Position numbers and translations under genes: made by a program. Shown one piece after another: positions 35,708-43,435 of a stretch of DNA of 64,000 nt. This DNA is from an uncultured Actinomycetes bacterium (GTDB lineage Bacteria; Actinomycetota; Coriobacteriia; Coriobacteriales; Atopobiaceae), in NCBI GenBank assembly GCA_900314645.1, contig OMWB01000017.1:1-64000 (forward strand), read 5' to 3'. Below the pieces are notes generated by a model. That model saw nothing but the letters and a program-made list of their open reading frames with translations. It was not told the DNA's origin and did no database searches. Position 1 is the stretch's first letter, and each line of letters begins with the position of its first letter.

Positions 35708-36838
35708 GTGTACGTAACCGACGAACTATCCCTGGCTTCCTTCTGCGAGCGTGCCTCAAAGGCACGCGTGATTGCCGTTGATACCGAGTTTCTTCGCGAA
35801 CGAACCTATCATCCCAAGCTCTGCCTCATCCAGGTGGCAACTGCCGACGAGTCGGTAGCCATTGACCCGCTCGCCATCAGCGACCTCTCGCCTTTGGTGG
35901 CGCTCTTGGTGGATCAGAGCATCACCAAGGTCTTCCATGCCTGCACGCAAGACCTTGAGGTGATACTTGACGCGCTCGGATGCGTTCCCACGCCGGTCTT
36001 TGACACGCAGCTCGCCGCGGCCTTCCTGGGCCAGCGTCAACAGATTGGGTATGGAGCGCTGGTCGAGGCCTACTGTGGCGTGCGTCTGCCCAAGGCGGAG
36101 TCTTTGACGGATTGGTCGCGTCGGCCGCTTGACGAGGACCAGCTGCGCTATGCCGAGGATGACGTCATCTACCTGCCGCGCATCTACGACCAGATGATTC
36201 AGGATCTGGTGAGGCTTAACCGGCTCTCGTGGCTTGAGCCCGAGATGGCGGCGCTCACGGACGCGACGCGCGTCTCGCGCGATCCGGAGGAGGCCTACGT
36301 GCACCTGAAGCGTTCGGGGTCATTGACGCGCCGCCAACTTGCGGTGGCGCGCGAGGTCTGCGCCTGGCGTGAGCGCACGGCGGCCAAGCGCAACTTGCCG
36401 CGCAAGTGGGTGGTCTCTGACGAGGTGCTTGTGGAGACCTGCAAGCGGCTTCCGCGTACGGCCGAGCGCCTTCGCACGGTGCGTGGCACCGAGCAGCTCT
36501 CGGACCGGGACGCCCACGCGCTTGTTGAGGCCGTTGCGCGGGGTATGCAGTGCGAGCCTGCTCGCTATCCCAAGGTGCAGCATCGCGATCGTCCCTCTGC
36601 CGATATGGAGAGCGTGCTTGACCTCATGTACGCCATGCTGCGCATCATCTCTGACAAGAACGGCATCGCCCCGCAGCTCATCGCGTCGCGCGACGACCTG
36701 CACGACCTAGCCTTGAGGCGAAACGGGGCTCGACTTGCCACAGGCTGGCGTTACGAGCTGGCCGGGCGGACGTTGCAGCGCCTGCTGTCGGGTGAGGTTG
36801 GCCTCACTGTGAAGGATGGCCATCTGGAAATGCTGTAG
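35708..36838 (+). CDS. rnd: Ribonuclease D
   Basis: This 376-residue 3'-5' exonuclease has the DEDD motifs: VIAVDTEF (exo I), VFHACTQDLEVI (exo II) and YAEDDVIYLPRIY (exo III with Tyr). A C-terminal HRDC region follows (about 210-290). It trims tRNA 3' ends. The start is GTG with a weak purine-rich leader; a possible -10 TATGAT at 35613-35618 and a GC hairpin at 35620-35641 lie upstream. Confidence 0.92.
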   Translation: MYVTDELSLASFCERASKARVIAVDTEFLRERTYHPKLCLIQVATADESVAIDPLAISDLSPLVALLVDQSITKVFHACTQDLEVILDALGCVPTPVFDTQLAAAFLGQRQQIGYGALVEAYCGVRLPKAESLTDWSRRPLDEDQLRYAEDDVIYLPRIYDQMIQDLVRLNRLSWLEPEMAALTDATRVSRDPEEAYVHLKRSGSLTRRQLAVAREVCAWRERTAAKRNLPRKWVVSDEVLVETCKRLPRTAERLRTVRGTEQLSDRDAHALVEAVARGMQCEPARYPKVQHRDRPSADMESVLDLMYAMLRIISDKNGIAPQLIASRDDLHDLALRRNGARLATGWRYELAGRTLQRLLSGEVGLTVKDGHLEML

Positions 36839-36958
36839 CCGATTCCGCAGGGATTGGCAGCTCAACGTCCATCGCGCCGAGAGGATTCGTCCTTTGTGTC
36901 CGGCTGTTGCGCTACTCTAATGGGTATAACCGATGCATTGGCTTTGAATGGAGGCAAA

Positions 36959-37663
36959 ATGTATTACGGGTATGGCTATGGGTACGGCATGGACTGGACG
37001 TATCTGCTGCTCATGATCGTCACGATGGCTTTGGGCCTCATTACCCAGGGCTACATCAGGAGCACGTACGCAAAATGGTCGCAGGTGCCCTCACCGGGCG
37101 GCCGCACCGGCGCCGAGATGGCACGTCGCATGCTCGAGCACGAGGGTGCGTCCTCAGTGGGCATCGGTCACGTTGCCGGCCGTCTCACCGATCACTACGA
37201 TCCTTCCAACAACACCCTCAACCTTTCAGAGGAGAACTTCTCTGGTGGGTCAGTGGCGTCTATCGCGGTTGCCTGTCATGAGGCGGGCCATGCGGTGCAG
37301 ACGGCTCGCGGCTACCTGCCGGGCAGGATTCGTACGGCCATCGTGCCAGCGGTCAACCTGACGCAGCAGTGGTGGGGCACCCTGTTCTTCATGGGCTTTC
37401 TTCTGAACATGGGCGGTCTGGTGCAGCTTGCTGTCATCCTGTTCGCGTTCTCGGTGGTCTTTCACCTGGTCACCCTGCCAGTAGAGATCGACGCCTCGCG
37501 CCGTGCGGTGGCCTATCTCTCGCAGTATGGCTCGGATGTCGACCAGCGTGGCGCGAAGGCCGTGCTCACTGCCGCCGCCATGACGTACGTGGCCTCGGCG
37601 CTCTCGTCCATCCTGCAGCTGCTGTATCTCCTCAGCCGCACGAGCCGTCGCTCGAGCCGCTAA
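36959..37663 (+). CDS. YugP-like membrane zinc metallopeptidase
   Basis: This 234-residue protein has an N-terminal membrane helix after a Tyr/Gly-rich MYYGYGYGYG stretch, then the zinc motif ACHEAGHAVQ (HExxH) and further membrane helices, with EIDASRRAV supplying a likely third ligand. This is the neutral zinc metallopeptidase family of YugP. The ATG at 36959 has GGAGG upstream; the frame extends back to 36854 without homology. Its stop is 1 base before xseA. Substrate unknown. Confidence 0.9.
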   Translation: MYYGYGYGYGMDWTYLLLMIVTMALGLITQGYIRSTYAKWSQVPSPGGRTGAEMARRMLEHEGASSVGIGHVAGRLTDHYDPSNNTLNLSEENFSGGSVASIAVACHEAGHAVQTARGYLPGRIRTAIVPAVNLTQQWWGTLFFMGFLLNMGGLVQLAVILFAFSVVFHLVTLPVEIDASRRAVAYLSQYGSDVDQRGAKAVLTAAAMTYVASALSSILQLLYLLSRTSRRSSR

Positions 37664-37664
37664 C

Positions 37665-39023
37665 ATGGCGCACGAAGAGGCGCCCATCTCGGTCACGCGA
37701 GCGCTGGAAGACGCGAAGCTCTGCCTCGGCTCGCTGCCGCTCATGGTGGTTGCGGGCGAGGTCACGGGGTTCCGTGGGCCCAACGCGCGCTCAGGCCACT
37801 GCTACTTTCAGGTGAAGGACGACCAGTCAGCGATGGACGTCATCGTGTGGCGTGGCACCTACGCGAAGTGCGGCTTTGAGCTGCGCGACGGCCTGACGGT
37901 GCAGCTGACGGGCGGATTTGACGTCTATACCGGCAGCGGCCGCATGTCGTTTATCGCACGCAAGCTGGAAGCCTCCGGCGAGGGCCTGCTGCGTCAGCAG
38001 GTTGCCGCGCTGGCGCGGAAGCTGCAGGCGGAGGGCCTCATGGATGAGGCCCGAAAGCGGCCCATCCCGCGCTTCTGTACGCGCGTCGCGGTGGTGACAT
38101 CTCTCTCGGGAAGCGTCATCGATGACGTGAAGCGCACGCTTGCACGGAGAAACCCGCTGGTAGAGCTTCAGGTGGTGGGTTGCCAGGTGCAGGGTCCCGG
38201 AGCGCCGGCAACCATCATGCGGGCGTTGCAGGTTGCCGCCAACGCGCGTCCGGACGCCATCCTGCTCGTGCGCGGTGGTGGCTCGTTTGAGGACCTCATG
38301 ACCTTCAACGACGAGATGCTGGCCCGCTTCGTGGCTGCGTGCCCCGTGCCAGTCGTCACCGGTATTGGCCACGAGCCAGACACCTGCATCTGCGACATGG
38401 TGGCTGACCGGCGCTGCTCGACGCCCACGGCTGCGGCGGAGTCGGTCGCCCCGGCCATAGACGAGCTGGCGCAGCTTACGCGCGATCGGCAGACGCGTCT
38501 GGGTGTGGCCATGGGCCGCATGGTCCAGCAGGGCCAGCTAGAGACGCAGTCACTGGGGGAGCGCGCGACGCGTGCGATGTCGGCAGACCTGGGGCGTAGG
38601 CGGCTAGGCGTCGAGGCACTTGCGCAGCATCGCGTGCTGACAGACCCAAGGACGCTGATAGATGACCGTATCGCCGCGCTTGAGCTGACGGAGGAGCGCC
38701 TTCACGGCGCGCTCCCGCGCATGCTCCTGCGGCAGCAGGACGCCGTCAAGGCTTCAACCGCGCGGTTGCGTGCGGCTTCGCAGCGGCTCCTTGTTCCGTA
38801 CGAGGCGCAGCTTTCGCGTGCGGCGGCGTCGCTCGATGCGCTTTCTCCCTTGAAGGTGCTCGGGCGTGGCTATGCAATCGCGCGTGACGCGGAGGGCCAC
38901 GTGGTGGGCGATGCGGGGCAGCTTGCCCCTGGCGACGAGATTTCCGTCCTCCTCGGCACAGGCGCGGTGCGTGCCGAGGTCACACAGGTTGAGAAGACGG
39001 CTACGGCCGGAGTGGAGGTATAG
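37665..39023 (+). CDS. xseA: Exodeoxyribonuclease VII large subunit
   Basis: This 452-residue protein has the OB-fold tRNA_anti-like N-terminus (VAGEVTGFRGPNARSGHCYF), the catalytic core with DAILLVRGGGSFEDLMTFND and VVTGIGHEPDTCICDMVADRRCSTPTAAAE, and a coiled-coil C-terminus. With XseB it degrades single-stranded DNA. Immediately followed by xseB, whose ATG abuts the TAG stop. Confidence 0.96.
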   Translation: MAHEEAPISVTRALEDAKLCLGSLPLMVVAGEVTGFRGPNARSGHCYFQVKDDQSAMDVIVWRGTYAKCGFELRDGLTVQLTGGFDVYTGSGRMSFIARKLEASGEGLLRQQVAALARKLQAEGLMDEARKRPIPRFCTRVAVVTSLSGSVIDDVKRTLARRNPLVELQVVGCQVQGPGAPATIMRALQVAANARPDAILLVRGGGSFEDLMTFNDEMLARFVAACPVPVVTGIGHEPDTCICDMVADRRCSTPTAAAESVAPAIDELAQLTRDRQTRLGVAMGRMVQQGQLETQSLGERATRAMSADLGRRRLGVEALAQHRVLTDPRTLIDDRIAALELTEERLHGALPRMLLRQQDAVKASTARLRAASQRLLVPYEAQLSRAAASLDALSPLKVLGRGYAIARDAEGHVVGDAGQLAPGDEISVLLGTGAVRAEVTQVEKTATAGVEV

Positions 39024-39296
39024 ATGACAACCGAAGAACAGCGTGCCGTTGAGACCATGACGTTCAGGGAGGCATCGATCGAGCTCGAGCAGATCGTGCG
39101 CTCGCTTGAACAGGGAGACCTCGAGCTTGAGGATGCGCTTGGTCGCTACGCGCGCGGTGTGGAGCTGCTGCGTAGCCTGCGCGAGCGCTTGGCCACCGCC
39201 GAGCAGAAGGTTCAGGTCCTGATGGACGCCACGGACAGCGGCGTCGCAGTGGCCGACACCACGGCGGCTCCCTCGACAGCCTTTATCAACGAGTAG
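39024..39296 (+). CDS. xseB: Exodeoxyribonuclease VII small subunit
   Basis: This 90-residue protein has the family pattern MTFREASIELEQIVRSLEQGDLELEDALGRYARG, two helices that wrap the XseA coiled coil. The last 20 residues (Ala/Thr-rich) are variable. Directly abuts xseA and shares its transcript. Confidence 0.95.
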   Translation: MTTEEQRAVETMTFREASIELEQIVRSLEQGDLELEDALGRYARGVELLRSLRERLATAEQKVQVLMDATDSGVAVADTTAAPSTAFINE

Positions 39297-39332
39297 CAGA
39301 CGGGCGCGTGCGCCTCAGAAAGGACGGAAGCT

Positions 39333-39680
39333 ATGGCACAGCATGACGACTGCATCTTCTGCAAGATTGCCAACCACGTGATCGAGTCTACCTACGTGTA
39401 CGAGGACGACCTCGTCGCGGCCTTCAGGGACATGAGCCCGCTGGCTCCCACCCATGTGCTGGTGGTTCCCAAGGATCACTACGACGACCTTGCCGACGGC
39501 GTGCCGGCCGAGACGGCAGCGGCCCTGTTCCATGCTGCCGAGGAGGTTGCCAAGGCCGAGGGTATCACCGAGTCAGGGTTCCGCGTGGTGGCAAACGCGG
39601 GCGCCGACGCTGGTCAGGCCGTGAAGCACCTCCACCTGCATGTGCTCGGCGGACGCCGCCTGACAGACGACTTCGCGTAA
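39333..39680 (+). CDS. HIT family nucleotide-binding hydrolase (second copy)
   Basis: This 115-residue protein has HLHLHVLGG (histidine triad) and CIFCKIANHVIES at the N-terminus. It is a Hint-type purine nucleoside phosphoramidase relative. A ribosome site GAAAGGACGG precedes the ATG. It lies 36 bases after xseB and probably shares its transcript. Confidence 0.93.
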   Translation: MAQHDDCIFCKIANHVIESTYVYEDDLVAAFRDMSPLAPTHVLVVPKDHYDDLADGVPAETAAALFHAAEEVAKAEGITESGFRVVANAGADAGQAVKHLHLHVLGGRRLTDDFA

Positions 39681-39751
39681 ACAGGTCGCATTTCATCTGA
39701 GAGAGCCGTATTGCCGTTGGCTTGCGGGGATACGGTTGTCCTTTGGGTTTT

Positions 39752-39776
39752 GTCCCCCATGTCTAGCATGGGGGAC
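39752..39776 (+). terminator. Hairpin upstream of ackA
   Basis: GTCCCCCATG pairs exactly with CATGGGGGAC around TCTAG, 44 bases before the ackA start. It may end the HIT transcript or act in the ackA leader; there is no T run after it. Confidence 0.5.
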
Positions 39777-39819
39777 GTATCATATTACGCGGTGCAGCAA
39801 TCCTTAGGAGAGGAGACCC

Positions 39820-40992
39820 ATGAACGTCTTGGTTATCAATGCAGGCAGCTCGTCGCTCAAGTTCCAGCTGCTCGACGTAGACACCGCCGAGGTCTACGCA
39901 AAGGGCAACTGCGAGCGCATCGGCATCGACGGTTCCTTCGTGGGCTACGAGTCCATCGCCGTTGAGGGCAAGCAGAAGATTGAGGCCCCGCTGCCTGATC
40001 ACAAGACTGCTATGCAATACGTCATTGAGATCATCAACGCCACGGGCAAGGACTTCATTGGCATCGGCCACCGCGTCGTTCAGGGTGGCTGGTACTTCCC
40101 CGAGTCCAAGGTCGTTACCGACGAGTCTCTGGGCTGGGTCCGCGAGGTCGCTCCGCTGGCGCCGCTGCACAACTATGCCGAGGCTGACGCCATCGAGGTC
40201 TGCCGCGAGCTGTTCCCCGACAAGGGCAACGTCGTCGTGGCCGACACCTCCTTCCACTACGCCATCCCCGAACGCGCGCATCGTTACGCCCTGCCGCGCG
40301 ACGTCGTCAACAAGCTGCACATCCGCAAGTATGGCGCCCATGGCACCAGCCACCGCTACATCTGGCGTGCCACCAAGGAGTTCCTGGGCGACAAGGTGCA
40401 CAAGCTCGTGAGCTGCCACCTTGGCTCCGGCGCCTCCCTGTGCGCCATCACCGATGGCAGGAACATGGACACCACGATGGGCCTCACCCCGCTTGACGGC
40501 CTGATCATGGGCACCCGTTGCGGCACCATCGACCCGGCCACCGTCTGCTACCTGCAGCGCGTTGGTGGCTACACCGTCGACGAGGTCGACACCATGATGA
40601 ACAAGCAGTCTGGCCTGCTTGCCATCTCGGGTCTCTCCTCTGACTCCCGCGACATCGAGCTCGCGGCTGACGACGGCGACAACAATGCTCGCATGGCCAT
40701 CGAGATGTTTGCGTATCGCACCGCCCAGCTCGTGTGTGAGATGGCTCAGGCCAACGAGGGCATCGACACCATCGCCTTCTCCGCAGGCATCGGCGAGAAC
40801 TCCGCCACCATGCGTGCCGAGGTCTGCAAGAAGCTTGCATGGCTCGGCGTGAAGATTGACGACGAGAAGAACCGCGTCCGCTCTGGCGAGGTTCGCGAGA
40901 TCTCCGCTCCGGATTCCAAGATCCGCGTGCTCATCGTCCCGACCAACGAGGAGCTCATGATTGCCCTCGACGTCAAGGAACTGCTTGGATAA
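39820..40992 (+). CDS. ackA: Acetate kinase
   Basis: This 390-residue enzyme makes ATP and acetate from acetyl phosphate, the last step of acetate fermentation. The start MNVLVINAGSSSLKFQL, the middle CHLGSGASLCAI and GLTPLDGLIMGTRCG, and the late FSAGIGENS are the family signatures. AGGAGAGGAG lies before the ATG at 39820. No pta gene is adjacent. A core-bearing palindrome follows at 41016. Confidence 0.97.
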   Translation: MNVLVINAGSSSLKFQLLDVDTAEVYAKGNCERIGIDGSFVGYESIAVEGKQKIEAPLPDHKTAMQYVIEIINATGKDFIGIGHRVVQGGWYFPESKVVTDESLGWVREVAPLAPLHNYAEADAIEVCRELFPDKGNVVVADTSFHYAIPERAHRYALPRDVVNKLHIRKYGAHGTSHRYIWRATKEFLGDKVHKLVSCHLGSGASLCAITDGRNMDTTMGLTPLDGLIMGTRCGTIDPATVCYLQRVGGYTVDEVDTMMNKQSGLLAISGLSSDSRDIELAADDGDNNARMAIEMFAYRTAQLVCEMAQANEGIDTIAFSAGIGENSATMRAEVCKKLAWLGVKIDDEKNRVRSGEVREISAPDSKIRVLIVPTNEELMIALDVKELLG

Positions 40993-41015
40993 CACGTCCT
41001 GGTCGTAGACTGAAA

Positions 41016-41095
41016 CGCAAGGCGGGAGGCTTCCTCCCCGGCTCAGGCGCTTCGCGCGCTTCGCAATCGCCGGGGAGGAAGCCTCCCGCCTTGCG
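41016..41095. repeat. Core-bearing palindrome A (after ackA)
   Basis: Arms 41016-41042 and 41069-41095 are exact reverse complements over 27 bases. They enclose a 26-base core from TCAG (41043) to AATC (41068) containing CGCGCGCTTCGC. It begins 23 bases after the ackA stop. Confidence 0.8.
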
Positions 41096-41366
41096 CCTCA
41101 GGCTCCTGCGGCCGAGATTATCCTGAAATCATGTGTAGCTGGTACTTAAGCAGACCTGTGAGGGGAACGCTATTCCATTTCGTATCACTTATCCGTGTCG
41201 CCTGGAACCTCATTCTGCTTGGTACCACTCGGCACACGCCCGCTGGAACCCTATCCCGCTTCGTACCACAGTTTCGGTGGCCGACTTGTGTCACCAAACC
41301 AAATACCGTTCCAGCCACCCCGCCTTGCGCCTCAGGCTCGTGCAGCCGAGATTATCCTGAAATCAT
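41085..41366. repeat. 48-bp direct repeat flanking a 186-bp spacer of degenerate repeats
   Basis: Bases 41085-41132 and 41319-41366 are near-identical (two differences in 48) and include the last part of palindrome A's right arm plus GAGATTATCCTGAAATCAT. Between them, GGAAC..CAC units of 25 bases recur at 41164-41188, 41204-41228 and 41245-41269, with an inverted relative at 41290-41312. There is no credible gene in 40993-41592; this is the longest gene-free stretch of the window. Confidence 0.7.
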
Positions 41367-41378
41367 ATAAAAGAATGA

Positions 41379-41425
41379 AAGGTTGACGTGGTTGGAGAGG
41401 AAACCTCTCCAACCACGTCAACCTT
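41379..41425. terminator. Perfect 22-bp inverted repeat in the ackA/epimerase gap
   Basis: Arms 41379-41400 and 41404-41425 are exact reverse complements around AAA. No core sequence is present. A TTTT lies 10 bases downstream. Confidence 0.65.
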
Positions 41426-41491
41426 ACCCTCAGTTTTGATTCTGACCTTATCTCGATTGTTGGCGTTCAGGCCGTCTACGTCGTTAACGGA

Positions 41492-41573
41492 GCGCTGGGG
41501 CGGGGTTGCCTGCAGGCGATTGCGAAGCGCGCGCGTAGCGCGCCTGAGCCTGCAGGCAACCCCGCCCCAGCGC
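41492..41573. repeat. Core-bearing palindrome B (after the epimerase gene)
   Basis: Arms 41492-41517 and 41548-41573 are exact reverse complements over 26 bases and unrelated to those of palindrome A. The 30-base core between them, read on the minus strand, runs from TCAG to AATC and again contains GCGCGCTTCGC. It lies 19 bases after the epimerase stop. Confidence 0.8.
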
Positions 41574-41592
41574 GGTCAGTACAGGAGCAGCC

Positions 41593-42471
41593 CTACAGCG
41601 GCAGCATGCGGAAGGCGTAGACCGCCTGCTCGCCAGGCTCGAGGAAGTCCATCCCTTGCTTGTTCTCGAAGGTGTCGTCCTCGTCGGTGCGGGTTGCGGT
41701 GCCACGCCACGGCTCGAGCGCGACAAACGGGGCGTCCGGAGCGCTCCACACGCCCAGGAAGTCGAAGCCGGGGAAGTCGACGCGCATGCCGTGGCCAGAG
41801 GGGCCGACGAGCGAGACGGTGCGTCCGGGAACGTCCTCAAAGGTGAGGGTGTCCACGTCAAACAGGCGATGGTTCAGCGGGAGCTCGTCCTGCTCATCGA
41901 CCAGCACGAAGCGGTTGCCGTAGTCCAGAAGGCCCGTCTCTGTGGAGATGGTGGGGGAGCTGTAGGTCCACTTCTTCGAGAAGACGAGCTTGTAGTCGGA
42001 GAAGTCCTCGTCCTCGCAGCCAGGGGCGGGAACGTTGAACGCGGGATGACCACCAACGGCAAACGGGAGCGTGACGTCGCCGGTATTGGTAACGGCAAAC
42101 TCCTGCTCAAGCGAGTCACCAACGATGCGGTAGGTCATGTTGAGCTTGAAGTCAAACGGGAACTTGGCGCGGGTGTCGTCGTTCGAGACGAGCTCGTAGG
42201 TCACGGTGTCCTCAAGTGCCTCGATGACCTCATGCTCATAGTTGCGGGCGAGACCATGGCGGCCAAAGCGGACCTCGCCCTGGGCGCTGTCGGCGCGGTC
42301 GTTGCGCAGGTTGCCAACGATGGGGAAGAGGACGGGGGCACAACGCGGCCAGTACTTCTCATCGCGCTGCCACAGGTACTCCTTGCCATCAAGCTTCAGG
42401 CTCATCAGCTGGGCACCTGCGGAGTCAATGGTTGCCTCGATGCGTCCTTTTGAGATGGTGGTCAGGGCCAT
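41593..42471 (-). CDS. Aldose 1-epimerase-like protein (LacX type)
   Basis: This 292-residue protein has the galactose-mutarotase-like beta-sandwich pattern: GAQLMSLKLDGKEYLW, PVLFPIVGNLRND, RHGLARNYEHEV (catalytic His region), VGGHPAFNVP and LEPWRGTATRTDE (late Glu). It resembles LacX/GalM-type epimerases acting on sugar anomers or phosphorylated sugars. The ATG at 42471 has GAGAGGAG upstream. Stands alone, divergent from the lipoprotein gene. Confidence 0.88.
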   Translation of the reverse strand: MALTTISKGRIEATIDSAGAQLMSLKLDGKEYLWQRDEKYWPRCAPVLFPIVGNLRNDRADSAQGEVRFGRHGLARNYEHEVIEALEDTVTYELVSNDDTRAKFPFDFKLNMTYRIVGDSLEQEFAVTNTGDVTLPFAVGGHPAFNVPAPGCEDEDFSDYKLVFSKKWTYSSPTISTETGLLDYGNRFVLVDEQDELPLNHRLFDVDTLTFEDVPGRTVSLVGPSGHGMRVDFPGFDFLGVWSAPDAPFVALEPWRGTATRTDEDDTFENKQGMDFLEPGEQAVYAFRMLPL

Positions 42472-42536
42472 GGGAGCTCCTCTCGCTTGTGCTTGCGTTA
42501 TGATGTGGGCGTCACGACAAAGACTGGGGAGGAACC

Positions 42537-43211
42537 ATGTCCATATCCCGCAGGGTCGCAACTGCATTCATGATACTCTCATTGGCCTTCGCGCTCGTAG
42601 GCTGTAGTGGCGCGAGCGGCGGCGATGAGCCGCAGACGGAGCCTGAGACGCAAGAGGTAGTGCAAGAGGGCGAGCAGGAATCCCCTGCGGAAGAGCCGCC
42701 CACCGAGGAGCCGGCAGCTGATGATGCTGCGACGGATCCATCATCTGCGGGGACGCGCTTTGCGTCCGTTGCCGACGAGGCAGCCGACGACGTCGCGCTG
42801 GTGGCTGGCGAATGGGGTTGTTCACAGCTCAAGTCCGTGGACGCCCTCGCAAATGCCCTGATCAACGGTGACGTAGATTTCGCCCTGGTGACGCCTCAGG
42901 TGGCTTCGGCGCTCTACAACGCGACGGCGGGCGGCATCATGGCCGTCGATGCGGTCACCCATGCGGAAGGCGAGCCGCCATGTGCGGTGGCCGTGGTGCG
43001 GCTTCCGTACTTTGGGACCAACCCCGACGATGTGGTGGCGTTTGTCGCGCGGCATCAGGAGATCGTGGAGGCCTCGTATGGCGCCGGGACGTTCTTGCGT
43101 GGCTCGGCTATGCAACGCGAGCTGACCTCTGCCATCACCGATGCGTATGTCGAGGACCCCTCAAGCATCGGCGGAACGCTTCCGCCCGACAACTTCTACT
43201 TCCTGGGGTAA
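42537..43211 (+). CDS. Lipoprotein resembling an ABC substrate-binding domain
   Basis: This 224-residue protein has a lipobox LVGC at Cys23, an Asp/Glu/Pro-rich spacer (about 30-70) and a domain with GDVDFALVTPQVASALYNATAGG, the pattern of the first lobe of NMT1/MetQ-like binding proteins. It is shorter than a full binding protein and has no permease or ATPase neighbour. It may be a solitary ligand sensor or a remnant. A GGGGAGG ribosome site precedes the ATG. Confidence 0.7.
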   Translation: MSISRRVATAFMILSLAFALVGCSGASGGDEPQTEPETQEVVQEGEQESPAEEPPTEEPAADDAATDPSSAGTRFASVADEAADDVALVAGEWGCSQLKSVDALANALINGDVDFALVTPQVASALYNATAGGIMAVDAVTHAEGEPPCAVAVVRLPYFGTNPDDVVAFVARHQEIVEASYGAGTFLRGSAMQRELTSAITDAYVEDPSSIGGTLPPDNFYFLG

Positions 43212-43217
43212 AGCCAT

Positions 43218-43283
43218 CGCCCTTTGGACGCCTTCCTCGCAAGAAGCCGCAGGTCGTTTTGCAAGGAAGGCGTCCAAAGGGCG
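43218..43283. terminator. Long inverted repeat before pckA
   Basis: Arms 43218-43242 and 43259-43283 match at 24 of 25 bases with a 16-base loop. It begins 6 bases after the lipoprotein stop. A smaller hairpin CGGCTT/AAGCCG lies at 43336-43352 in the pckA leader. Confidence 0.7.
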
Positions 43284-43435
43284 GTAAGGGTGCAGCATAT
43301 CCCCACAAACTACATCAATGCCGACCAAAGTGTTACGGCTTTTATGAAGCCGCAAATAATGGCATATGCTCATAGTGTCAAGCAGGCGACGGTGACAGGC
43401 TCACTATGTTCGCCAAACGGGGTAAGGAGGAATCT

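Noticed and set aside
41118..41318. Possible 66-codon gene on the minus strand in the ackA gap
   Set aside because: The repeats inside it fall in different frames, there is no ribosome site, and the sequence is better explained as a non-coding repeat.
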